Of a stretch of DNA of 11,517 bases, positions 1 to 7,416 are shown in pieces (positions within the stretch are counted from its first letter, which is position 1; each line of letters opens with the position of its first letter). The stretch covers positions 1-11,517 of the forward strand of contig JBCCFC010000305.1 in the NCBI GenBank assembly GCA_039029935.1. The letters run 5' to 3'. This DNA comes from G039029935 sp039029935. GTDB lineage: Bacteria > Chloroflexota > Anaerolineae > Caldilineales > Caldilineaceae. The notes beneath the pieces were generated by a model. It was given only the letters and a program-made list of their open reading frames with translations. It made no database searches and was not told the origin of the DNA. A program made the position numbers and the translations under genes.

Positions 1-255
1 CAGCGAAATCTACCTGACAGCCCAGTGATAGATAAACCACAGTGATGGACAAAGGAAAATATACACCAGTATCACAGGTTGGTTATCTGTGACGCAGGTA
101 GCCAACCTGCGATACTTTTCCTTTGTCCTAGAATAGGAAAATATACACCCGTATTATAGATTGGTTATCTGTGACGCAGGTAGCCAACCTGCGATACTTT
201 CCTTTGTCCATCACTGTGGTTTATCTATCACTGGGCTGTCAGGTAGATTTCGCTG
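1..255. repeat. Exact 58-bp inverted repeat at the window's left end
   Basis: Bases 1-58 are the exact reverse complement of 198-255 (position i pairs with 256 minus i). The arm includes the last nine codons and the stop of the FecR-like gene plus about 30 bases downstream, so the window opens with an inverted copy of that gene's 3' end. The two MITE-like copies lie between the arms. It could be a true inverted duplication, but a fold-back assembly or library chimera at a contig end is at least as likely. Confidence 0.9.
47..209. repeat. Tandem pair of about 80-bp palindromic MITE/REP-like elements
   Basis: Copy A (47-128) has perfect 13-bp terminal inverted repeats GGACAAAGGAAAA (47-59 with 116-128) and an inner stem, 68-82 with 102-116, with one mismatch. 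Copy B (about 130-209) has a degenerate left arm but shares 38 identical bases with A (81-118 and 163-200, including GGTTATCTGTGACGCAGG). No coding capacity is visible. It lies right after the stop codon of the FecR-like gene, where it could also act as a 3' transcript end structure. Confidence 0.8.
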
Positions 256-1535
256 ACCATACTTTGGTAATTCCAACCGCTAGCATAAATGCGGATCTGG
301 TTGATTTGTGCTGGTCGTGTTTCGTCCAAAAGCGTTATGAGGTTGGGTGACTGGTAGGTGTACCATTGAAGCGGTGGAATCTTGTCGCCATTCACGACTT
401 TCCAATTGGGGTCTACGGGGTCACGGAAATAAAAGCCATGTCCCCAGTGAAGTTCTTTGCCGTAAATGTCCGTATAGGCAATCTCGACACGCAGCGGAAA
501 CTCAGAGCTAAGATAGCCCGCACCAGATAGGCTTTGCTGGATTAAGCGGACATCAAGCTGGATTTGTAGCGTGTCATAGACATGAACCTCTTTATTGACA
601 GCCTGCTGTAGCCCGACCTCGGTGGGCACATTCTCCTCGCCATTGCGAATAAAATGGGCAACCCGACGGCCATCGCGCTCAATGATATTGACATTACCAG
701 GGGCTACATTTTCGGCGACAACATAACTCTCCCATGTGTCACGAATTGGTCGACGAAAATCACCATTGAGAATCAAATTCTGCTGTGTTGAACCGGGTTG
801 TTCGGCCAGTGCGCCATTCTCCACCCATGCGCGCAATCCCCGTCCAACCATCATGCTGTTGTCCTCTAGGTCTGTTAAGGATGCCTGCCCGGCACGCACG
901 GTAATATCAGTCCGGTCAGCGGTCACGGAGATACGATAGCTGCCCGCCTCTAGTTCAATCAGACCATTGGGTGTAGAAATTTTAACTTGGACAGGGCGCA
1001 TCCCGCCTGTGCTGGTAAAGACACGAGCTTGACCGTCAACCAAATTGAGGTGAACGGTATATGGCTCTGAACTCGATTCAAAATAGGGACGACGCATCCG
1101 TAGAATTTCGAGCGTTGTCCCTGCATAAATCTGTACACTGCCTAAGAGTTCATCAGACCCTTGCGCACCAAAAAGCCCGAGTGTCCCTTGGGTAGCGTCA
1201 CCATTGGCTTCAATACGGCTGCCCTCTGCCACCTCAAAGCGGGGTTCTGTGATAGCGATGGGTTCCGCCCTTGCCGATGGGTAGAAAAAAAGCGTCCCAA
1301 GGGTTGACTCTAACCGAGCTTGCTGACTGACCGTCGCGTAGCGAGTGGTATATTGGATGCTCCAAGGGATTAGGAAGGTTAGGGCTGCAAAGATCGAAAA
1401 ACTCACCAAAATAACGGCCCAAGCCAACTTTTCTGGATTGGCACGCCATCGTGGCACAGGTTCAGTGGTCCATGACGTATTGATACGTTGGTTGCGCTCC
1501 GTGTTTAATGTAGGCTGTGCTATAGGTTGTGCCAT
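228..1535 (-). CDS. Single-TM protein with FecR-like and jelly-roll-like extracytoplasmic domains
   Basis: The ATG at 1535 is chosen because GGTGAGAG lies about 10 bases upstream and it follows the previous stop by 13 bases; ATGs at 1580/1577 would overlap the previous gene without a good ribosome binding site. With this start the protein has 435 residues. A short basic cytoplasmic N-terminus ends in 'RWRANPEK', followed by one membrane segment (about 38-61). Residues about 130-240 have the beta-rich pattern of FecR-type domains ('GTTLEILRMR', 'LVDGQARVF', 'ISTPNGLIELEAGSYRISV', 'TVRAGQASL'). The C-terminal part (about 253-435) starts with 'NLILNGDFRRPIRDTWESY', typical of galactose-binding/CBM-like jelly rolls, and ends in beta-strand-like segments. 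FecR domains sense or bind at the outer face of the membrane, and jelly rolls often bind glycans; the ligand here is unknown. No sigma factor gene is present, so a classical FecR signalling role is not supported. Confidence 0.75.
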   Translation of the reverse strand: MAQPIAQPTLNTERNQRINTSWTTEPVPRWRANPEKLAWAVILVSFSIFAALTFLIPWSIQYTTRYATVSQQARLESTLGTLFFYPSARAEPIAITEPRFEVAEGSRIEANGDATQGTLGLFGAQGSDELLGSVQIYAGTTLEILRMRRPYFESSSEPYTVHLNLVDGQARVFTSTGGMRPVQVKISTPNGLIELEAGSYRISVTADRTDITVRAGQASLTDLEDNSMMVGRGLRAWVENGALAEQPGSTQQNLILNGDFRRPIRDTWESYVVAENVAPGNVNIIERDGRRVAHFIRNGEENVPTEVGLQQAVNKEVHVYDTLQIQLDVRLIQQSLSGAGYLSSEFPLRVEIAYTDIYGKELHWGHGFYFRDPVDPNWKVVNGDKIPPLQWYTYQSPNLITLLDETRPAQINQIRIYASGWNYQSMVSEIYLTAQ

Positions 1536-1548
1536 AGAATTACGACTC

Positions 1549-2235
1549 TCACCGACTGCGTTGCCAAACACGGGCATCATAGGTGTCGGTCTGGTTTAAA
1601 TCAACCCCACCGATATTCACGCGGTTCGTGTCCACGCTATCTGCGGCATTGTTGCTCTGCTTATGACCGTCCTGCTCGCTAGCGTTAGAGATGTTGTGAC
1701 GCCAGATCCCATTTGTGGCATTTGTCGTTTGCGGTGTCCCATCTTCGAGCAGCAAATTCCCCGTTTGTGATGGTTCAGAAAGAGCAGGTTGGCTATCATT
1801 TGGCAGTGCAGCATTGCCCTCCTTGTCAATCCCAACATTGTCAATCCCACCATTGTCAATCCCAACATTGTCAATCCCAACATTGTGGAAGACTTCGTAT
1901 TGGTCCAGTTCTGGCATAAAAAATTCGATGACATAATCGCCCGGTACACCCATTGGCTGCACGATATCGTCAATCAATGCGTAAATAAAGGCACGTCGCT
2001 CATCCGCGCCCATTGACCGTGTAGAAGCACCCCACATGAGCAACGTTCCATAGGCCCCCTCGTTGGTGTAATGCAAGTCGAATTTACCAATCGTTACAGG
2101 CGTTTGTGGTTGATTGCCTTCCGTTCGAGCTGATTGTGCCGAGGATGGTTTGGGTGGCTGTATATGGTCTAAATCAAAAAGTGCGTACTGCTCTGAATGG
2201 CTGGTACGCACAAGTCGTTTAAGCTTTAAATTCAT
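1549..2235 (-). CDS. Unrecognised protein, translationally coupled to the HEAT protein, with NVGID repeats
   Basis: I do not recognise the family. The ATG at 2235-2233 overlaps the HEAT gene stop as ATGA and is preferred over an in-frame TTG 15 bases upstream; this gives 228 residues. There is no signal peptide or membrane segment. Residues about 50-115 look like a compact alpha/beta domain ('KFDLHYTNEGAYGTLLMWG', 'ERRAFIYALIDDIV', 'GDYVIEFFMPELDQYEVF'). Residues 118-137 are four copies of NVGID/NGGID encoded by a 15-bp tandem repeat. The rest (about 140-228) is polar, Asn/Asp/Ser/Gln-rich and probably disordered. It may form a complex with the HEAT solenoid, because coupled genes often encode partners; this is inference. 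The stop lies 13 bases before the preferred start of the next gene. Confidence 0.7.
   Translation of the reverse strand: MNLKLKRLVRTSHSEQYALFDLDHIQPPKPSSAQSARTEGNQPQTPVTIGKFDLHYTNEGAYGTLLMWGASTRSMGADERRAFIYALIDDIVQPMGVPGDYVIEFFMPELDQYEVFHNVGIDNVGIDNGGIDNVGIDKEGNAALPNDSQPALSEPSQTGNLLLEDGTPQTTNATNGIWRHNISNASEQDGHKQSNNAADSVDTNRVNIGGVDLNQTDTYDARVWQRSR
1821..1880 (-). repeat. 15-bp tandem repeat, four units, encoding (N/D)xGID
   Basis: Units at 1821-1835, 1836-1850, 1851-1865 and 1866-1880 share the + strand consensus CATTGTCAATCCCAA, with one or no substitution each, and a partial fifth unit (CATTGT) follows. The period is a multiple of three, so copy-number change keeps the reading frame. There are no spacers, so it is not a CRISPR array. 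Confidence 0.92.
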
Positions 2236-3344
2236 TGCCACCGTTCCCAAGGCTCAAAATCCCACTGTTCATCCTCATCATCGTCCCAGTCTGGATCATC
2301 GCTATCCAAACGTTCGTCAAACAGGGCAATTCCTTCGTTGTCTTCATTAAGCAGGATTTCGTCCAGTGCTTCTTCTGCAGCTTCGCCTTCAAGAGTCGCA
2401 TCGTCATTTGATAATTCTCGTAACAATCGTTTTACTTCGGCCCCACCAATCCGTCCCAATGAGAAAATGGCGGCAAGACGAACCGATTGATCTTCATCCT
2501 CAGTCATTGCCATTAAATCTGACAGCGCGCTTCTTGCTTCCAACTCACCACAAGCCTGCGCTGCCCCAGCCCGCATCTCAGCATCTGGATTCTGTAGCTC
2601 TGCCTTGACCAAGGGACGCCAACGAATATCAGCACTGCGACCCATTGCACGCAACGCACTCAGCCGCATGTCCATAAAGGGCGAGTAATAGCCATCCTCA
2701 ATCAACTGCCGGATCGCCACTTCGCTCGAATAGGCGATGCTCTCTAAGGCACGGCATCGAACCTCTAGCAATTCATCTTCGCGTAAAAGTACAGACAACA
2801 GGGCTTCCTCGATGCGCATAGCAAACGCGGAGGCCAGTTCATTTAATTCACCAGCAAGGACATAGGGACCCAGCGCAGCCGCCGCAGTAGCTCGCACCGA
2901 TTCATCGCTATCGTTGTGGAATGTTTGTAGCAAGGGGCCAATAAAGGCTGTATCCACATCTTCGGCTAATCCCTCAATAGCGATACGTCGAATGGATGCA
3001 TCATCATCACCCATCGCCACTTGCAAAAAACGACCTAAATGCAGATCAAGATTCTCAGCCCCCATCTCCACCATAGACTGCACAATATCTTGACGGCGAT
3101 CTGTTGGGATTTCAGGCCAGCGTCGGCGCACAACGTCCATATCGGCGCGACTCAAATCTGACAGTACCCACAGGTCTTGCCTTGTCAGTTCGGTTGGATT
3201 TTCGACAAGCAATGTCATCAATTCTGCGACAGAATATCGTTTGGTCAGGGCTGGACTGGGTTCATAAAATTCGTCGTCATCGTCCAGTTCATTGCGCCAT
3301 TCCGCATCGAGTTCCGTCTCTAGTTTAGCCCCAAAATCAGACAT
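2232..3344 (-). CDS. HEAT-repeat protein with acidic termini
   Basis: The protein has 370 residues. An acidic N-terminal segment (about 10-28) is followed by a helical region and HEAT-like alpha-helical repeats from about 100 to 330. Recognisable units are 'DASIRRIAIEGLAEDVD' (115-131), 'SDESVRATAAAALGPYV' (146-162), 'ELLEVRCRALESIAY' (191-205), 'DMRLSALRAMGR' (225-236), 'DAEMRAGAAQACGELEA' (254-270) and 'DQSVRLAAIFSLGRIGG' (285-301). The tail (about 335-365) is almost entirely Asp/Glu, ending in 'WERWQ'. HEAT repeats form a protein-binding solenoid; no catalytic residues or signal peptide are visible, so a cytoplasmic scaffold is likely. AGAGG lies about 8 bases before the ATG. The stop codon overlaps the next gene's start as ATGA, so the two products are probably made in a fixed ratio. 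The partner is unknown. Confidence 0.85.
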   Translation of the reverse strand: MSDFGAKLETELDAEWRNELDDDDEFYEPSPALTKRYSVAELMTLLVENPTELTRQDLWVLSDLSRADMDVVRRRWPEIPTDRRQDIVQSMVEMGAENLDLHLGRFLQVAMGDDDASIRRIAIEGLAEDVDTAFIGPLLQTFHNDSDESVRATAAAALGPYVLAGELNELASAFAMRIEEALLSVLLREDELLEVRCRALESIAYSSEVAIRQLIEDGYYSPFMDMRLSALRAMGRSADIRWRPLVKAELQNPDAEMRAGAAQACGELEARSALSDLMAMTEDEDQSVRLAAIFSLGRIGGAEVKRLLRELSNDDATLEGEAAEEALDEILLNEDNEGIALFDERLDSDDPDWDDDEDEQWDFEPWERWQ

Positions 3345-3360
3345 AATCTGGCCTCTAGCT

Positions 3361-3460
3361 GACCCTCCCTAACCCTCCCCCTGCTAGGTGGAGGGGACCG
3401 TTCCTCCCCCTAGTGTTGAGAACAGTTCCTCCCCCTGCTAGGGGGAGGTTAGGAGGGGGT
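3361..3460. repeat. GC-rich palindromic intergenic repeat
   Basis: The interval between the zinc-ribbon/LysM gene and the HEAT gene is filled by C-rich blocks ending in G-rich blocks. The clearest hairpin is CCTCCCCC (3428-3435), loop TGCTA, GGGGGAGG (3441-3448). A degenerate copy lies at 3373-3396, with another CCTCCCCCTAG fragment around 3403-3413. The outer edges are also roughly complementary (GACCCTCCCTAA at the left, TTAGGAGGGGGTC at the right). Such CCTCCCCCTAGC-type palindromes are typical dispersed intergenic repeats. No T-run follows, so it may attenuate or protect the message rather than terminate it. Confidence 0.75.
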
Positions 3461-3468
3461 CTGAATCG

Positions 3469-5523
3469 TTACCGCCACACAAATCCCCAAGTTGTGCTTG
3501 GCGGACTGATAGGTATCGTTTCGCCATTGCGGTCCTGCACAACTTCGACATACCAACGCCATTGGTTGCCCATTTCATCCGAACTCAATCCACAGAAATC
3601 GGCATCCAACACGCCTGTGGTATAGTCACCTTTCAGCTTTTGTTGGAAGAGCCACACAACGCTGGCTTCGTTATTTTCATCAATGCCATCGACAAATCCG
3701 ATATGCACGACATACGCATGACTGGATTGAATGCCACCGACAGGCTGCCAACTTAGCTGATGATCGTTATCACACTCAATGGTCACGCCGTTGCCAGGAC
3801 TGCTCAAATTGGGCGCACCAAAGATATATTCATCGGCAACGGATGCCACATCTGATGTATTCGATGTATTTGTGTTCGATGCAGCCATCACAGTGTCATT
3901 GTTTACAGGGGGACTTGCGGGTGAGCTTGCAGGTGGACTTATAGCTGGATTTCCAGACGGAATGACTAATACCTGACCAATCTGGAGATTGTTTGCATCT
4001 ACACGTGACAAGTTATTGGTTGCCATCAACGCCTCAACCGGCACGGCGTATCGGGCGGCAATGTTGCTTGGTGTATCCCCTGACTGCACAATGTGCGACG
4101 ATGATGATGGCGCACTCGCCGCTACGACTTGTTGTGCAACAACAGGTTGTTCTATGCTAGGCTGCTGTGCAACAGCAGGTTGTGCAGGCACAGGTGTCCA
4201 TGTTGGTGTTGGTGGTGCTGTTGGCGCTGGTGGCAACGGTGTCGCTGTTGGTGCTGGTGGCAATGGTGTTGCCGTCGGAGCAGGCACCGTTGGTGCTGGT
4301 GGCAATGGTGTGTCTGTTGGGACCAATACGACAGGCTCTTCGGCAGGTGGTGCAGGTGGTGCAGTTGGTAGGGCGACAACGGGTACAGGTGTTGGTTGTG
4401 GCGGGGTTGATGCAGGTGGGTCAGCAACAGGTGGATTATCAGCGGCTGGTGCAGCGGCTGGTGGTGCCACATTATTGGCAGATACGGCATTGGCGGCTGT
4501 ATTTGCCAAGGCAACAGACTGCGGCTGTGCATTTTCAACCACCGCCTCATCCACAATATTGGGGACAACGGCGACGGCTTCTGGTTGCTCAGAACCCCCT
4601 GTTGTAATAACCGCGACAACCCCATCAGCCGCACTTGCGGCGACACCAACATTTGATGGGGCAATGCCATCGTTCGCCGTGATCCCCCCTTCTGCACTAT
4701 CATTCAAAGCAACGGTTTGCCCTTGTTGCTGTGCAATTGCCTGATTGTTTTGTTCAATCGTCATGGCTTTGGCAACAACAGTTCCATCGGTGATGGAGAC
4801 GACATCATCCGTGAGCTGATTCAACGAAGCGATGGGTGTAATCCCAATTGAGACCACAGGGTCCATCTGCTCACTCATCTCCTGAATCATCTCGACGCCA
4901 GCTTGTGCTTGGCTCTGTATCCACCTCAGCGGGTCAGTGTTGTCCATCCGCACAGAGAGGAAGATAAAGAACAGGGTTAACAATGCAATCGGTCCACCCC
5001 AAACAATGAGCCGTGAGGCTGATGGCCGTAACTCTCGCCCACAGTGCGGACAGAGCATGAGATTATTGGGTGAGTGATTATGACAAGAGCGACAACGAAT
5101 GCGTTTAGGCTGGCTCAACAACTGTGTCCCACATGCATAGCATAATGCCGAATTATCGTGATTATCCGCCCCACAGGTCGGGCATTGACAGAGATTAAAT
5201 GCCCGAACAGCAGGCACACTGTAGGATGATGTGCCGTATGACGACTGTGCTACTGGCAAAAGCGGCGATGCAGAGGCTGCGTTTGACTGTTGGATAGGAG
5301 CAGGCAAACTCAGCGAACGCTGTGCTGGTAAATTGGGTGTGTGGTCTGTCAGATGGTTATTCGCAACAGCAAGTGGATATTCAGTGTGATTCAACCTATG
5401 CCTTGCCCCCTCTGAATTCCTGTTTGGATTGATTGGATTCTGATGTGGATTGATAGGCATATGAGTGGGTTGAACGAACTGATTATCTTGTCCTTGATGT
5501 TCTGAGTTAAAATAGTCTGACAT
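3469..5523 (-). CDS. Double zinc-ribbon, single-TM, Pro-Thr-rich stalk, LysM envelope protein
   Basis: From the N terminus: a disordered Asn/Gln/Pro-rich region (1-105); two zinc-ribbon-like CxxC pairs, C114/C117 with C128/C131 and C144/C147 with C158/C161; one hydrophobic segment at about 172-191 preceded by Arg residues and containing Gly-Gly-Pro; a long Ala/Val/Pro/Thr-rich stalk (about 220-470) with PAPTATPLPP repeats; a LysM domain at about 477-523 ('HIVQSGDTPSNIAARY ... QIGQVLVIP'); and a C-terminal beta-type domain (about 568-684, 'LSWQPVGGIQSS', 'WRWYVEVV'). LysM domains bind N-acetylglucosamine-containing glycans such as peptidoglycan. The positive-inside pattern places the zinc ribbons in the cytoplasm and the LysM outside. 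GAGGGA sits about 9 bases before the ATG. The arrangement, next to rseP, suggests an envelope protein linked to the cell wall and possibly a protease substrate; that role is inferred. The exact function is unknown. Confidence 0.85.
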   Translation of the reverse strand: MSDYFNSEHQGQDNQFVQPTHMPINPHQNPINPNRNSEGARHRLNHTEYPLAVANNHLTDHTPNLPAQRSLSLPAPIQQSNAASASPLLPVAQSSYGTSSYSVPAVRAFNLCQCPTCGADNHDNSALCYACGTQLLSQPKRIRCRSCHNHSPNNLMLCPHCGRELRPSASRLIVWGGPIALLTLFFIFLSVRMDNTDPLRWIQSQAQAGVEMIQEMSEQMDPVVSIGITPIASLNQLTDDVVSITDGTVVAKAMTIEQNNQAIAQQQGQTVALNDSAEGGITANDGIAPSNVGVAASAADGVVAVITTGGSEQPEAVAVVPNIVDEAVVENAQPQSVALANTAANAVSANNVAPPAAAPAADNPPVADPPASTPPQPTPVPVVALPTAPPAPPAEEPVVLVPTDTPLPPAPTVPAPTATPLPPAPTATPLPPAPTAPPTPTWTPVPAQPAVAQQPSIEQPVVAQQVVAASAPSSSSHIVQSGDTPSNIAARYAVPVEALMATNNLSRVDANNLQIGQVLVIPSGNPAISPPASSPASPPVNNDTVMAASNTNTSNTSDVASVADEYIFGAPNLSSPGNGVTIECDNDHQLSWQPVGGIQSSHAYVVHIGFVDGIDENNEASVVWLFQQKLKGDYTTGVLDADFCGLSSDEMGNQWRWYVEVVQDRNGETIPISPPSTTWGFVWR
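4223..4318 (-). repeat. 27-bp repeat units encoding Pro-Thr-rich stalk
   Basis: Units at 4223-4249, 4250-4276 and, after a 15-base interruption, 4292-4318 share a 27-bp pattern. On the minus strand they encode the nonapeptide repeat NTPLPPAPT-like segments (about residues 402-434: TDTPLPPAPT, TATPLPPAPT). The repeats give an extended stalk between the membrane and the LysM domain. A Gly/Val-rich reading frame on the opposite strand is a by-product of this composition. Confidence 0.75.
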
Positions 5524-5589
5524 AGAACGCCATCCCTCATTAATTGTTTCGATAGTGTTAATGATTTAAGTTTCTGATGACTGGTTTAT

Positions 5590-7053
5590 TTATTGCCCAA
5601 GAATACTGAGCCAGTCAATCCCTTGGCGCGTGGTCGTTATATCCCTGAACGTAATCACGACCAACAGCCCTAATAGCAACATGAAGCCCACCATATGGAT
5701 GATACCTTCACGTTCTGGGTTTACTCGGCGACCACGCAAGGTTTCCACCAAGATGAAGAGTAGACGCCCCCCATCTAGTGCGGGAAGTGGCAGTAAATTC
5801 GTCACGGCCAATGCTGCACTGAGGACTGCTGCCAGACGCCAGATGGGAAACCACAACCCTGTGTCGATGGTTGCTGACACTGCACCGCCAATCATCTGTG
5901 CGATACCAACGGGCCCCGTGAGTTCAGCTTCACTTGCGGATAACTCGCCTTGCAGTATCATGACAGGGAAACGAAGCACAAGCAAGACATATTCACCAGT
6001 GCTTAACAGACCTTCCCACATGGATTGTAGGAATGGCATGGTTGCAAGTTGGGTAACAGGTCCAATCTGGACCCCCAATGCGCCTTCTCCAGCAGGTGGA
6101 TTTTCTCTTGGTGTGACGTTAATGGTCACAAGCTGTGGGCCTTGGCTGGTATTGGTATCGTCTGCTGCTGGGTTAAGAGAGATATTTCGCCACACGTGAA
6201 GCGTGACTTCTTTGCCCAGATTGCGACCAATCACTTCATTCAAGGGTGTCTCAAGCGTTACCGTTGTGTCGTTCACCGCATAGACGAGATCACCTGCTAG
6301 AATCCCCGACATTTCTGCCGGGCTTTTTTCGGCAACGCGGCCAATTTGGGTAGATATGACAGGAATATAGGAGACTGAGTCAAATAAACTATCAACGGCG
6401 TTAACATCTAACATATCTGATGAGGCGACTTGCAGGCTTAAGATTTCATTTTCGCGCAAAACAACGATACTGGATGACAAATCACCCAATCCGCTGTCAG
6501 ATTGGCTACCTAATTGACTTTCTGTAGAGATAGGGAGTGAACTTCGATTTGACATGACATTATAGGATACGTTAGGGATAGCACTAACATTGGCCGACTG
6601 TTGACCATATTGAAGCACTATATCGCCGGGCTGAACACCAGCTTGGGCAGCAATACTGGTTGAATCCATTTCTATGATTTGCGGGAAGCCAACCATTGCC
6701 GGAAAACCAGCCATGAAACTCGCAGCAAATAGAAAAACTGCAAGCAACAGGTTCACCCCTGGCCCTGCAAATAAGGTTGCGGCACGTGCACCTCGACTGG
6801 CGGCGTTAAACGAACCTTGCGACATGTCGCCTGCATCTTCCCCACGCATACGCGCAAAACCACCAACAGGGATCCAATTCAAGGTAAAATCTGTGCCGTC
6901 GTAAGTGAACAATTTGACCATACGGGGCGGGTACCCTAAGCCAAATTCATCCACAACGATGCCATTGCGACGTGCAACCCAATAATGCCCTAGTTCATGA
7001 AAGAATACTAAGATTCCAAGAACAATGATAAACGATACAATCGTTGTGAGCAT
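5590..7053 (-). CDS. rseP: RseP-type site-2 (M50) intramembrane zinc metalloprotease with two PDZ domains
   Basis: This is a membrane-embedded metalloprotease that cuts transmembrane segments of bitopic proteins, typically anti-sigma factors after a first cleavage. The zinc motif HELGH is at residues 19-23 in the first membrane helix. The second metal motif is LLPLPALDGGR, with Asp427. 'LTGPVGIAQ' (379-387), characteristic of the family, precedes it. Membrane segments are seen at about 1-25, 93-118, 350-370 and 452-470, with a further one around 402-425 that carries the LDGG motif. PDZ domains lie at about 126-215 ('QPGDIVL') and 235-315 ('LAGDLVYAV'). PDZ1 carries a Ser-rich insertion around 160-195. 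The length of 487 residues is slightly above the 420-450 usual for the family, which the insertion explains. AGAAGGA lies about 10 bases before the ATG. The gene is 66 bases upstream of the zinc-ribbon/LysM gene in the same direction, and appears to head the operon. The usual neighbours in many bacteria (dxr, cdsA, uppS) are absent here. Confidence 0.93.
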   Translation of the reverse strand: MLTTIVSFIIVLGILVFFHELGHYWVARRNGIVVDEFGLGYPPRMVKLFTYDGTDFTLNWIPVGGFARMRGEDAGDMSQGSFNAASRGARAATLFAGPGVNLLLAVFLFAASFMAGFPAMVGFPQIIEMDSTSIAAQAGVQPGDIVLQYGQQSANVSAIPNVSYNVMSNRSSLPISTESQLGSQSDSGLGDLSSSIVVLRENEILSLQVASSDMLDVNAVDSLFDSVSYIPVISTQIGRVAEKSPAEMSGILAGDLVYAVNDTTVTLETPLNEVIGRNLGKEVTLHVWRNISLNPAADDTNTSQGPQLVTINVTPRENPPAGEGALGVQIGPVTQLATMPFLQSMWEGLLSTGEYVLLVLRFPVMILQGELSASEAELTGPVGIAQMIGGAVSATIDTGLWFPIWRLAAVLSAALAVTNLLPLPALDGGRLLFILVETLRGRRVNPEREGIIHMVGFMLLLGLLVVITFRDITTTRQGIDWLSILGQ

Positions 7054-7213
7054 GTATATTACATCCTTCTCTATTCCTAGTGCTTATCACACAGATCAGT
7101 CAAATAAACCTGAAACGATTTACCACATATAAATCAATTATGTGAAAGCACGACTCTCTTTCCACGCTGCTATATCACTTTAAGAATATCTACAAACCTT
7201 CTTCATACCCTAT

Positions 7214-7252
7214 ACGATAAGTGAAGCCACGTTTTCGGTGGCTATGTATCGT
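7214..7252. other. Hairpin with internal loop in the rseP leader region
   Basis: ACGATA (7214-7219) pairs with TATCGT (7247-7252), and inside these AGCCAC (7225-7230) pairs with GTGGCT (7238-7243). Unpaired bases separate the two stems. It lies about 160 bases upstream of the rseP start. There is no T-run after it, so termination is doubtful. It may be a leader structure or chance. Confidence 0.35.
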
Positions 7253-7394
7253 GCGCCATTATACTCGCTCTAGGGTTGCAGCCCAAATTTGAGATGAACA
7301 AAAAAGAAGAAAGAGCCATAAAACGGCCAAATCAGGGTGTTGAAGATGGGTATTTGTCAGCAGTGTATCACATACTTAAGATAAATACAGCCTT

Positions 7395-7416
7395 TTTATA
7401 CCAAAGAACCTGTCAA
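7395..7416 (-). promoter_or_regulatory. Weak promoter candidate (extended -10) upstream of rseP
   Basis: Read on the minus strand, TGGTATAAA (7403-7395) matches an extended -10 element (TG-N-TATAAT type), and a perfect TTGACA lies just upstream (7416-7411). The spacing between the two is only about 10 bases, so they cannot be a standard sigma-70 -35/-10 pair. It would give a leader of about 340 bases before the rseP ATG. It is offered only as the best match in the gene-free region. Confidence 0.2.

Noticed and set aside
228..1580. ATG at 1580 or 1577 as start of the FecR-like gene
   Set aside because: No convincing ribosome binding site and a 32-base overlap with the preceding gene; the ATG at 1535 has GGTGAGAG at good spacing.
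1821..1880. Pentapeptide-repeat (A(D/N)LXX) domain from the NVGID units
   Set aside because: The residue pattern lacks the Leu/Phe centre of the pentapeptide-repeat family and only four units exist, so it is a simple tandem expansion.
1549..2250. TTG at 2250 as start of the unrecognised gene
   Set aside because: An ATG at 2235 forms a classical ATGA overlap with the HEAT stop codon. The TTG would add five residues inside the HEAT gene without a better ribosome binding site.
3989..4744. 251-codon Gly/Ala/Val/Cys-rich frame on the plus strand, and overlapping frames on both strands
   Set aside because: These are shadows of the Pro/Thr/Ala-rich stalk of the LysM protein. The repetitive composition keeps stop codons away.
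7054..7110. TTGACT (7103-7098, minus strand) as -35 of an rseP promoter
   Set aside because: At 17 bases spacing the -10 would be CTAGGA, a poor match, and the leader would leave almost no room before the ribosome binding site.
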